The notes under the pieces were generated by a model, which saw nothing but the letters and a program-made list of their open reading frames with translations, did no database searches and was not told the DNA's origin. DNA of 64,000 nucleotides from Hysterangium stoloniferum (taxonomy: Eukaryota; Basidiomycota; Agaricomycetes; Hysterangiales; Hysterangiaceae): assembly GCA_015178975.1 (NCBI GenBank), contig WHVD01000152.1, forward strand, positions 62,001 through 126,000, read 5' to 3'. A program made the translations under genes and the position numbers. Shown in pieces: positions 21,301 through 32,408 of this stretch (positions are counted from its first letter, which is position 1; every line of letters begins with the position of its first letter).

Positions 21301-22283
21301 GGGCGAGTTTTTCAGTCAATTTGGTTTATACGAAGGGCGGGACAAATGTTGGAAGCTAAAGGTCTTATCTCCTTTGTGCTGTCTAGATAAGTTATTTATG
21401 AGCTTTATCCCAGGATTGGCCTCCTTCAGCGGACTTTAGAACGACATTCCCAGATTTATTTGAAGATTTTTTGAAAGCCGTCCCAGTGCCGAATTATACA
21501 CGACCCGATGGTTGCCTAAATATTGTATCTCATTTCCCAACGAACACCATAGCTCCCGATATTGGCCCCAAGATGTATAACGCATTCGTGAGCACACCCT
21601 AATTTTTGTTTACAGCGCTGCACATGACTTTTCTAGGCTTCATCAGAGTTACCGGGTTTCAAAGGTTCCACTCGTCTACACATGGATATGGCAGACGCTG
21701 TGAATATAATGCTATACTCTGCCAAGCGTCCTGACGGCGGAGAAGGTATGGCCGCCTGGGACATATTCAGAGCTGACGACTCCCCAAAAATTCGACGCTT
21801 TTTCCGCAAGTACTTTAAGAACCAATATACAAACGATCCCATCCATTCCCAGACATTTTATCTGGATATTCACTCTAGGAAAGTACTGTATGACGAATTT
21901 GGTGTCAGCAGTTGCCGACTCTATCAACGACCTGGAGAGGCGGTCTTCATACCAGCTGGGTGTGCTCATCAGGTACGGACAAATCATTATTATTACGGTT
22001 CGAAATATCTCAAGAAAGATCCTAGGTAGTCAACCTGGCGGACTGTATTAAGGTGGCTTGCGATTTTGTTAGCCCGGAAAACGTGGATCGCTGTAGTGCA
22101 CTTACACGAGAATTTCGAGATCAAAACCAGCTTCAAACGTGGAAAGAGGACGTTTTGCAACTATCAGCAATGTTGTGGTTTTGCTGGCTAAATTTATGCA
22201 AGGTTGAACGACGTTTAGCTTCAGAATCACAGAAGTACAGTGACGCTAGTCCTACGCATACCGGACTGATGATTTCAAACTAA
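18361..22283 (+). CDS. JmjC-domain histone demethylase, KDM3/JMJD1-like
   Basis: The product is a probable Fe(II)/2-oxoglutarate histone lysine demethylase in the nucleus; KDM3 proteins act on H3K9. Visible exons include 18361-18673, 18855-18980, 19095-19289, 19404-20089, and more to a stop at 22281-22283, with about ten short introns. A disordered S/P/Q-rich N-terminus is followed by cysteine-rich zinc motifs (CVSCTRRWAGDTC; later CDTC...CRVCGREACKYC, the KDM3-type finger before JmjC). The JmjC core shows RLHMDMADAVN (iron ligands H and D) and IPAGCAHQ (distal H), with IKVACDFVSPENV typical of KDM3. The product is roughly 1,000 residues. Substrate preference is inferred from family. The shared 218-bp upstream region suggests co-oriented regulation with TAD2. 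Confidence 0.88.
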
Positions 22284-22565
22284 CTTGATTACTCAGTTTG
22301 TCTTCATCGACGTATTTTGCTTTAATAATACATCAGTGGCCATACTAATATGCTTGGAATCAGAAGAAACATGTGTAGTGGTGATGCGTGAATGTAACGA
22401 CTGAAAAAAAAATTGATGATAGAGTGTAACAAAGCCCTGAATATCCCAATTACCCTAGAAATGAAAAGTAACAAAACATAACTAATGCCAATGCATTGAG
22501 CAGGCGGCGGTCTTCCAGAGTGCGATGATTTTTTCTCGAAGCCATGCGAAGATCCCCAAAAGCCG

Positions 22566-25500
22566 TCAAGGCGTGAATTTCTCTTGTCTGGATGATGTTG
22601 GTTCAGGAGGATCCTTCAATTCCAAAAAAGTAGTCAACGTTGATGATGGAACATCATGCAACACTGACGAGATCGATGTTGAAGAGGTTATTGTACTAAT
22701 TGTTCTCTCTCCCAGAAGAGTGAGACGTGTCGGATCGGCCACTTGCTGGGACGATTCAATAAGTTGAAGCAGCGCCTCCTCCCCTGTAACTTGGCTGGGA
22801 TCATGCTCGATATTCGGGAGATCAACGATGGAGCGAATAGGGGTCTGAATAACGGCTGGGGGTTCTGTGATGGGATCTTGTGTTACTTCATCATCCGAAG
22901 ACCACCGTTCTTTCATTGAATAATGTTAGATGTGTTACGCATAGTAGAACAGACATACCTTTACTAGAACTAGAAGACGTGTTTTCTTTTTCAGAGGTGG
23001 CTGTGAGTGGAACATGGCAATATTCAAGGAGACTGGCAAAAACAAACCTTTCTCACCACTCGATAGGTCTCGCTTCTGCTTTTTATGCTGGCGGCCACCA
23101 TCTTCAGCAGCTCAGAGATCGATATTGAAATATAGTGACTGGTACTTACCCGATGTTGCTCGATGCGACTCTGTGCTAGCAGGAAGAGGAATAGTAACAC
23201 TCTTTCCTGGTGAATTCCGCGCAGAACCCGGCGGAACATGAAGTCTGTCGGCCACTGCTTGTGCCTGAGCTGCCTGATCCTCTCTCATATTGTTTGCTAT
23301 ATCTGGCCGAAGCTCGGCCCACATCTGGAGAGCTTTGATGGAGCCCCACTCGATAATCTTGTCGTTGAGCCAGGAGTTAGTCACAGGTTTCGTTAAGAAA
23401 TCGTTACAACCCGCAGCAAGGGCTGCTACACGATCGCTTTGAAGAGAAGAAGCCGTGAGCGCAACGATAATCACCTGAGAGCGAAACGGTGTGGTCGCAG
23501 CAGTGGATGATCGGGAACCTGGAGAATCAATAGCAGAATGTCTTGAACTTTCGCTAGGAGTGGAAGGAAAATGTCCCGAAATGGCTTCAGCTCTCTCCAG
23601 GCGCCGAATCTCCTTCGTAGCTTCAATTCCGTCCATCACAGGCATCTGGATATCCATCTAGAACGCACTTTAATGTGGGCTAAAGAGTCATTGTATCGTC
23701 GAACATACCAGGATAAGGTGAAAATTGCCCGTTTTCCATTTATCAACAGCCTCACGGCCGTTCCACGCTACCTCATACTTGATCTTGTTTCGACGCATGA
23801 AGGTTGACAAAATCGTTTGATTGATGGCATTGTCTATATCAGAATTAGCATTGCTGAAACAACCATCGCGTTGTAATTAATGGATGCGAACCTTCGACAA
23901 TTAGTACGCATATGGGAGGTACGATATTGTTCCCAACCGACTTAGATTTCTTTGTGTTCGGTGCTGTCCCTGGACTTTTGGGACCCACTGTGGAGCGTCT
24001 GGCTGCCTTCTTTCCGTCTCCAGACGCTGGTGAGGTAGGTGAACGGATAGGGGTGGTGGATATGCTTGGGATACTGGGTTGGCGTACAAGAACAGGGATG
24101 ACATGCTCCTGAATTTGGGATTGTCCAGTTGCATCGCTGACATCAGTTATGGGGAGAATAGGTGCGGAAGACGATGTAAGAAGAGGCTCCACAAGTTTTT
24201 GTGTAGCTTCTCTCCAAGATATCGGTGACGAGGTACGAGCTTGTACTTGCTCTGGGCTAGACCGCTGCCACTTACCCTTATACGCCTTTCCGTATTCACT
24301 TTGGTTGGGACGGGATCGATCAGTGGAGAAAACAGATGTTGGGGAGAGGCGGTCGGTTGAGGGAGCGATGGACGATTTCGTAAGAGGCGAAACCAGTGTA
24401 ACAGGAGGCTCATTGCGCGGCTCAACTCCTTCCGTTACGCTCTCCATACTAGCCATCCGTGAAGTACCACGACGGCTTCGCGAGATCTGTGCAGGAGGCC
24501 CAGGAGCAGAAGCACGATCATGATCCATGGCCGGCAAAGATACATCAGTCCTTGTTGATGACGACCTCGACTGCGGCTGGAATAAGATAGCAGGCCGACC
24601 ATCTGGGCTTTGCATTAAGAAACCAGATGCTGCGTTGCCGCCTAATTTCTTGATAGAACCCTCAGAGAAATATTCATCTGGTATAGACAGCGGAGAAGAT
24701 GAAGATACTGTAGTGGTCGCTTCGGAAGTGCCTCGCACTAGCTTTTCAGGCCCGGTACGATTGCTTGAGGGTGGGGGAACGGTAGATGGTGGTTTTCGCC
24801 CAGACATGAAAGGAGATACGCCACCGCCAGGGCTCGTTGGAAACGTAGCGATGGGAGAAAAACAAGGATCTACCATAGGCCTTGAAACCGCCGTATGTAA
24901 AGCGGTCAGGAAGCGACGAGGACCCGCTGGCTTAGGAATAACAATGATTTCAGGGTGAAAAAGTAACGATTCTGGCGTGAAAACAAAAGCATGTATAATA
25001 TTTTTGATGACCTTGTATTTCGCCAAGCTTGTAAAGTGTACGATAGGAACAGGGATGAATGCTGCAGGAGGTGATTGCAGGTGCTGCATCTGAGCGTTTG
25101 CGGTCAGAAGCGCATTGCGAATAGAGGGCGATGACCTAGGACGATGATGAGCTGCGAGTGTCGGCCTCTTACGTGAGTGGAGAGTTAAATTCGGTAGTAC
25201 TTCTGCGCGGTGCTGCAACAGTCGACGTCGCAGCACCCTAGGATCATCATCGATGATTATGAAGGACATGGTTGTTTCCGAGGATTTAACATTCTCAGTG
25301 GGGGGGTCCGTGTCGATGATTGGTGGGATGCTGTCACCGTTGGGAACATTTGCAGTCTGGACGGCGGAGCTGTTACCAAAACTATGCGATAGCTGGATTT
25401 CAGCGGAATCCTCGACCGGATTCTCTTCAACTTCCTCAGTAGGGATATGTGATATGTCCATCCCCCAAGCGGTTAAATAGCGTGTCAAATGGTGGGCAAA

Positions 25501-26824
25501 AGAACCCCGCGAGCTTGCGTGGAAGGCTACCCTCTTGCCTCGCAGCGTATCCGCAAACGATATGAGCTCGTCAATACTTGGTTCGCGTGCCAAAGGGATA
25601 TCTGTCAACAAGTCACGACAAACATCGTCTACCGGTGGGGTCTTTTGATATAATGTTGCCAGAGACGGTCCACGATCTAAAGTCACGGATAACTCACATC
25701 GTCGACCTCTAGGGAACGATCGTGCTTCTAGGGATGGCCGCAAAGTACCGCCAATATGTGCAAGTAAACGCCGTAAAATGACCGAGTCTAATGCAGGCTC
25801 TGGACGGGATTCAACATGAGTAGGCGTCTCATTCTCCTCTACTGCTTGGGCATCATAAGAGACTTCAGAAAATGACATATCCGATATCGATGCGAACATA
25901 TGAGCGACATCGAACGTGCACACCACAGGCCCGTCAGCATCAAGCAATGGAGAATCAGCATCCTCTATAGGAGGGTCTAGTCTACCCTCAGGATGTGGAT
26001 GTCCTGTTATAGACAGACCAATCTCGATGCTATCGCCTCGCTTTGTGGTAGCCAACACCTGCTGCATTATCTGTAAAGAATATCAGACGACGATTATTCA
26101 TCCGATAAGGATCCTCAAATACATGAGATAGTGCATATGATAGCCCACATTCATCTCCTTTTACACCCATGTGCTTAATTGCATCTCCATGATGTAAGAC
26201 AAGGTCAACATCAGCCTCAGATGCCAGCCCCGCAAACGAATCTCCAACACTTTGGAGGACCTCGCCTATATCAAAATCGTCCTTTACTAGCGCATCTTGT
26301 GTAACTTGGAAGTCTGAGTTCTCATATGGACCTTCTGGTTGAGATGGAAAACCCAAAGTCTGTATGTTTGCTGATATATAGTTCAAGTTCTTCATAGAAG
26401 TCAAAAGAGCGTTTAGCGATGGCGTGGGTATTTGTACTGTGCAGGCAGAGAGCTGCTCTTTTCCCGGATCAAACAGATGAGGAGGCGATAGGTGAAAGAG
26501 TGTCTGTATGGCGAGTTGCACAGAATCCGCTAGCTCAAGCGCAAGATCTTGGAAGTGGTTCTGGCTTTCAAGGGCAGGAGTCAGCGAATCTGACTCCATG
26601 CCTAACTGAGAACGGACTGGGTGTTGCCAATGACCTAATTGTGACGGTAATGGCATAGAGAACGCGCGAGATAGCCGAGGAAGTGAGGGAGCCTCTGAAT
26701 GAGTGCTTGGAGTTTTTGAAGACTCGCCAGGAACCTCGTTTAGGGCTACATCATTGTCGGGAATAGTATCTTCGTATTCCGTAGGAATTTGGGCATTAAT
26801 GGACATTTTTTTTGAGTCGTGCAA
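22566..26824 (-). CDS. SSK1: Ssk1/Mcs4-type response regulator of the stress MAPK phosphorelay
   Basis: In fungi this regulator receives phosphate from the Ypd1 carrier and controls the Ssk2-type MAPKKK of the Hog1/Sty1 pathway. Exons on the minus strand: about 26824-26123, 26070-23892, 23833-23709, 23657 onward, then small exons to 22566. A long low-complexity N-terminal region (about 950 residues, with PLPSQLGHWQ and a GDSFAGLASEADVDLVL segment) precedes the receiver domain: VLIVEDN (acidic pocket), LILMDIQMPVMDG (phospho-acceptor D) and FLTKPV (conserved K). The tail is S/T-rich. An inner Met (MSINAQIP) is an alternative start. Receiver residues are all present. It is divergent from the uS15m gene. 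Confidence 0.92.
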
Positions 26825-27237
26825 GTCGTGTCCTAGGAATAACCGAAGAGTGTAGGCGATTCCGTGCGGTCGTCCGACGACACCGTCAAGGCTGTTTGAA
26901 GGAAGGTCCTATACACCAACTACTGGACAAACCAATAGACTAATTATGGCTTGTCTGGATAATCAGGGTGATTGTCAGAGACATACTTGCACTTTGAGGC
27001 TACACTTACATAACGGCAATAATATATCTTTAAACGCTTGCTGTTGCGATTTTCAAAGAAAAAAAAAGATGAAAGATCTTACCCTGAAGCCTGAGAACTG
27101 GATGTAGGCCTTAAAATGAGGCCGAGTAAAGTGAAGCTGGTGTAGTCAACGGATAAGCCTGGAGTCTGCTGTCAGTTCAATGGCAAATGTATTTAAGGAG
27201 GTTTGGTGTGCCTCCGGGTTTTTCCGTAACGCCAACT

Positions 27238-28222
27238 ATGTCCATTGCTGCTCTTCTGCGAGGTCGAATACACAAAGGTAAGTCTGCTTTGTTTTTCTCT
27301 TTCTTTTTGTAGATTCTATAAATTGGTAAATATACAGGCCTGAGAGATGCAATTCAATCTATCTCGTCTGCTCCTGCCTCATCTTCATTCCATACCTCGA
27401 TTCCAGCGCAAGCATCTCGTCGTACCATTGTCGCACGCTTGACAAAGAAAGTTAACACTTCAAAGCGCATCGAAAGAGAACGCTTTGCGGCGAACACAAA
27501 GGCTGATCCAATCCTTGGTCATCGGCCAGGCGACGAGGCAAAATGGCTTAACTGCGACCTCGCAAAACTACTGGTGTCTGAAAAGGAGCTCCAGGTCGCT
27601 CCAGTAACACGACTGGATGTTGACGCTCATGTCAAGCTGCCGCAACATTTCCAGTGGGGTGTCGGCGGTAGTGCCGAATTACAACATCTCCTTTTCGACT
27701 CGCTACCAAGTGTATCGGCTCAACGAGTCCTTCGCAACAAAGAAGTCTTAAATCCGAATAACCATTACCTACAACATGAGATGTTGAAGGCTCAGTGGAA
27801 TGAGTTGCGTGGCACTCATATGCTTGCACGACTAGTGGATCTGCGCAATGCAAGCGCAAAAGGCATTGCATTTGAGAATAGACGAAGATGTGTCGAGGCG
27901 TTTTCGGCTCCTGGGAAACCTCATGATACCGGAAGAACTGAAGTGCAAGGTTTGTTTAGCAGTTTTTTTTGGGATATGGTTAGGTGAATAATTATGCATT
28001 CACTCAGCTGCCATTCTCACTATGAAAATTCGCAATCTATACACTCATTTACAATTGAAGCGAAAAGACATTGCAAATCGTCGATCGCTACGGATCCTTG
28101 TGCACAAACGAGCCAAGCTACTCAAATACCTAAAACGATTAGATCGAGAGCGTTTCGAGACAGCACTTGGTCGACTCGGTCTAGAGGAAAGCGCCATAGA
28201 GGGGGAACTCATAGTTTACTAA
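27238..28222 (+). CDS. Mitochondrial small-subunit ribosomal protein uS15m
   Basis: A structural protein of the mitochondrial ribosome small subunit (bacterial S15 family). Three exons (27238-27277, 27338-27949, 28008-28222) give 288 residues. The N-terminus MSIAALLRGRIHK and following basic, hydroxylated stretch look like a mitochondrial presequence. The C-terminal part has the S15 core: TMKIRNLYTHLQLKRKDI, then RRSLRILVHKRAKLLKYLKR, and a final LGL motif. The long N-terminal extension is usual for fungal mitochondrial S15. The start is chosen as the first ATG joining in frame across the intron. Intact. Confidence 0.9.
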
Positions 28223-29580
28223 GTAGGCGGTTCGAACAGAACAATATCCGGTGCATAATATGAAAACTATCTCTCGAGAAGCATCTCTCTCACGTCATGT
28301 CTTTCATACATGATACGGCTGGACGCAATGGCATGTGAGCGAGCGCACTGTCTGAAAAGGCCGATATGCGCTAGTCTTCGTAACGATTGTTTGCCTGGCC
28401 ATGGTTTCTAGTTCTAACATGCACCTTTCTAAATCTCTTGTGTTATATACCATAAAGGCGATGTCAACCTTCTAGCTTTATAGCCTCTCTGGAAAGGAGT
28501 TCGGCTCCTTGTAGTAGGCATGGTGAGGATACAACAAGCTGGAATTCGCACTTGGTCAAAGTCCAAGTAATTTGGATTTAGAATTTGTTTCTTAGAACCC
28601 AGCCAATCAAAACTGTGGTTGGGTGTGACCATGCGTGCGTGACTAATGCTAATGTGCTATATCATCTTCTGTACTCGGACGTGATGCATCAACCTAGACT
28701 CCCGCTTCCAATAACAGTCTACGAAACCAGGAGCACTCCTGCTTGTATCACTCAAATAGTCGCTGTCTTTTGAGCCTAGGTCCTGCCAGAACGGTCTATC
28801 ACGATGCTCTGTCCAACTACCTAGGCACTGCTGACATATTGTTCTCATTACTGTCACGCATGGTTTTAGTCCAGGGAGCTTCTCTAGCAATCCCCCAATT
28901 TTTCTTCCCACTGCCTAACTCCGTGGACAACTAAAAAAACGTCAATCTGAACTTCACAGGCACGAAAAGCCCCAGTGTAAATGCCTACTTGTTGATTAAT
29001 ATGGACATAGTCCTCTGTGTCGTGCCTGAACAGACTCGCATGTAAGTTCAAATGACAGTTCTGAGAATATCCGCTGGAAGCTCCAGTTCTTGGGCTTATT
29101 CTCTGCTATGCCCTCGATTTGGTCTCTAACAGTATTCACGTCACCTACACCTAAACTACCTCCCCACGAAGCACTGGTGACATGTGCTGACTTGCTTTGG
29201 ATATTCCTTGTCAAAAATTACAAAACTTCAAGCAAGTATTGTTCTCAAAAATCAGTCCAGTGAGATTATTGGGGGGATCACACATAGCTTCCGGAAGAGA
29301 AGCAGTAACCTGGTCACTGATGTACATCATTACGCGGTTGGCTGAATCTGTCAACTTTCAGTGGCATGCCTATCCGACCGCCACACGCCTTCTCAGTATG
29401 ACCATCTGCTCGCTGCAATGGACCTGGATGGCTCGTTCGACTGTGCAGTCTACCCCTGGTTTAAAATTACTTTCATTGCTACCAATGACCCCTGAACTCA
29501 GAAAAATGTATAAATGTTAGGCATATTTCGTAGGAGTGCTCCAAGAACTCAAGCGGACATTCCTTGTGTCATTGTGCCCA
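28223..29580. other. Intergenic, no supported gene
   Basis: About 1.36 kb. Short frames occur on both strands (for example minus 29214-28996 and minus 28911-28657) without recognisable motifs, consistent starts or splice support. I see no transposon ends. Confidence 0.5.
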
Positions 29581-30412
29581 ATGCCTTCTTTTGCTCAATT
29601 ATTCACCGTTGCTGCCCTTGCCGCTGTTGGTTTCGCTGCTCCGAATGGTGAGTCTTTCGTGATGAGCAGCAAAACGCGATATTGACCGCTTGGTTCATCG
29701 CCCGCTCAGCGCCCAGCCTGTGCAAAGGTGCGACGCTCATCCAGAGCTCCACCTTCGTCGTTACTGGTAACACGCTCACCTACACTACTCACTCCTGCGG
29801 CGTCGTTTCTCGTCGCGGGCTTTTGGATTGGCCACCACTCTGTTATCTCCTCGGCACATGCAAGCCTCCGCCGCCAGATGCACCCCCGCCGGCTCCCAAA
29901 GACGTATGCAATAACAGCTGTCGGTTTCTCAAATGTATCATTCCATGAGGTCGAGCTCATTACACATTAAGGCTCCCTCAGCTGTACGAACGTGACGGGT
30001 ATTCTCCCACCAATCAGTGATGATTGCCAGACCATCGCGAATTCGATTTCGATTTTGCAGAATATCCAATCGCCAACCTTCACAGTCGATCCTGGGCATG
30101 TCGATACTCTTTCATTCCAGACTTGTAATATGTTCTTTGAGAATGTCAGTCCCAGTACTCTCGAATACTGCTGGTCTAGCTTGGTGGGGTTTTTGTTCTA
30201 ATTGTTTATGGGATTCATTCTGATGGATATACCCCATACTTCAGGCTACCAACGGTATTGCTGCCGGTGGTAACTGTTTCCCTCCTAATCAACCATTCTT
30301 CTCTGAAGGACTTTGCACTGCGACAGATGGAACCTGGGCAGTTGGGTGTGTAGTATTCAGTTTAGATACGATATTCAGATATTGATGCGTTCTCACAGCG
30401 CAAGTCACTCCT
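29581..30412 (+). CDS. Predicted secreted cysteine-containing protein
   Basis: The start codon gives MPSFAQLFTVAALAAVGFAA, a standard signal peptide with cleavage near A20 after GFAA. A first intron runs 29648-29709. The mature part contains S/T-rich sequence, spaced cysteines (PSLCKG; HSCGV; CDYLL-like YLLGTC) and a proline stretch PPPPDAPPPAPK, then a segment with DDCQTIANSISILQNIQSPTF and DPGHVDTLSFQTC, and a last part GNCFPPNQPFFSEGLC. The likely stop is 30410-30412. One splice junction (about 29909-29979) could not be placed with standard signals. No enzyme motif is seen; it resembles small secreted proteins common in agaricomycetes, function unknown. Confidence 0.6.
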
Positions 30413-30939
30413 AGACCCATGGCTATCTCCATGAGATGTTGTAATTCACCTCCATTCAAATGTCTATATCAAGACTGTGATAGTGCATGTGTTTAAGTAG
30501 TATGAAATATATTTCGATGGTATGGTTGAATACTCTCTGGAAACCTCTGGTGGCAAGACACGGTAACACTGCAATTAGCTGGACAGAAATTTGAAACGGC
30601 ACTTTGTATATACATGAAGATGTCATAAATGTCCCAGAAACTGATTAACCGTGCCAGCCAGTAGCAGAAAAAAGTGTACGGTATGCCCAGTTCCTGTTGT
30701 ACAAAAGCGTTCTTCTACACGTTCCTTACACCAAACAAGACACCACCAGGCAACGACATGATCGGCGCACAGTAGTCCTGGTCGGCGTCAAAGGAGCGAG
30801 ATGACTGTAAAGAAAAGGACCGAAGAGGCGAGACAGCTTTATATACCACAAACCATGCTTACGTAACCGGAGATTGGCGCCACCGGGGGTTGCAATCGAT
30901 ACAATCAAACCAGTGTCACTCACCCCTTGTCCCCAAACC
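30413..30939. other. Intergenic, no supported gene
   Basis: About 0.5 kb between the secreted protein and the first WW gene, holding the 3' end of one and the promoter of the other. No recognised site. Confidence 0.5.
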
Positions 30940-31810
30940 ATGTCGCAACCACCGCCAGCTTATGGAGGACCTCCCCCCCAAAACCCCACAAATCCTGACA
31001 CAAGGCCTCTTCCCGAAGGATGGATCACACAGTTTAATAAAGAGTAGGCAATTTAATCCACAATCCTTCTAAATGTACGCTTAAGTTTAATTCATTACAG
31101 TTACAATACCTGGTATGTCAAGTAAAGTTAAAGGATAGACGTGGCCTTACAAGCTATTGTTATAGGTTCTATGTCAATACCCGCGAAACGCCTCCTCGCT
31201 CAGTCTGGGTACACCCCCTAGGTCCCCTTCCTCCTCCAACTGCCACTGGATACGCACCTCCACCCGGTCCTCCTCAGCAAACCCCTCCCATTGATCCCTA
31301 TCGCGCTGCTTCCCCATATCGTGCCTCCTCTCCATACGCTCAGGGCCCGCCTCCCGGTCCCAATCCTGGATACGGCTATGGACAACCAGGCTATGGACAG
31401 CCAGGCTATGGACCTCCTCCCCAAGCAGGATACGGACCTCCTCCCCAGCAATGGGCCCAGCCCCCTCAACAATACGTACCACCTAACCCACCTCCCCAGC
31501 AGGCTTATTACCCTCCACCAAAGAAGGGCTTCTTTGGTGGAGGAGGGGGAGGTGGCGGTGGTGGTCTAAGCACAGGACTTATGGCTGGTGGTGCCGGATT
31601 GTTGGGCGGTACGTAATTTGTATATACGCAAGCCGTATCTATCACTTACAACTTTTGCTCAGGCGTTCTTTTGGGCGAAGCTCTTGGTACGTCATGCATT
31701 CCTTATTGTCTTTTAGCGTCTTAAGACTGATCCGTTATCCAGCTGGAGATGGAGGAGGCGATGGAGGAGACTGGGGAGGCGATGGCGGAGGAGACTTCGG
31801 TGGGGATTGA
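30940..31810 (+). CDS. WW-domain protein with proline- and glycine-rich tail (paralogue 1)
   Basis: A WW domain sits at the N-terminus: LPEGWITQF, an aromatic FYVN centre, and second tryptophan in SVWVHP, so it should bind proline-rich ligands. Exons: 30940-31043, a 12-bp microexon 31101-31112, 31166-31606, a 24-bp exon 31663-31686, and 31743-31810. The middle is P/Q/Y-rich with GYGQPGYGQPGYG repeats; the end is a glycine tract followed by LSTGLMAGGAGLLGG and an acidic glycine tail (GDGGGDWGG). The hydrophobic glycine segment could be membrane-associated. No enzyme domain. A paralogue with the same microexon layout follows 0.6 kb downstream. Confidence 0.85.
31101..31112 (+). other. 12-bp microexon within the WW domain (paralogue 1)
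   Basis: Both flanking introns have GT-AG ends. Including these 12 bp restores the frame and completes the WW motif; the last two bases form the first part of a split tryptophan codon (TG|G). Confidence 0.82.
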
Positions 31811-32408
31811 AATCTATTGGATTTCTCAAATCCATGGTGCCAGTGAGCTTTATAAATGCCTTATCAGTATGTTGTATGGAAATATGTATCGCGCTCCGGC
31901 GCCCATTTTTGGTTGTGGTATAGACGAATGATATTCATCGTATGTTTATTTACTGACCTCATCACTTACCCATTGAGTATCAATGAGTTTGCATCCGAGC
32001 CAAAGCGATTGCCTGTTAATGGTCACTGCCTTGGTCAAGTCTGTTGTGCTGCTAGATTAATCGAAATCTGGTGTGAGTTGATTGCTGGAGCCAGATCCGT
32101 CTGTCATGTACATATGGTAATCGTCACCATGCAGTTGATAAATAATCTCAATCGTCGAAGGTTGACATATACGTGATCTTCCTGGAGGAGTCTAATGATT
32201 CTGCGATCTTCTGTGCTCTATCTATAGCCATAATACTTGTCGCCTAGCTTGATGCTCTCCTGCGATCATCGGCCTACTCCGTTTTATGACAGGCTCAGGT
32301 CCAAATCACAATGTTTTAATGGCTGTGACTTGATACTATGTTAAGATGGCGGAAAGCCTGAGAGCGCATATTTTGCACTCGTGGGGTTGACCAGTCTCCA
32401 CCGTGACC
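31811..32408. other. Intergenic between WW paralogues
   Basis: About 0.6 kb; no gene or named site recognised. Confidence 0.5.

Noticed and set aside
23845-25480. Several plus-strand frames of 60-140 codons within the Ssk1 gene
   Set aside because: Antisense shadows of the long exon of the response regulator.
29682-29960. Minus-strand frame opposite the secreted protein
   Set aside because: Shadow frame; the plus strand has a signal peptide, intron and cysteine pattern.
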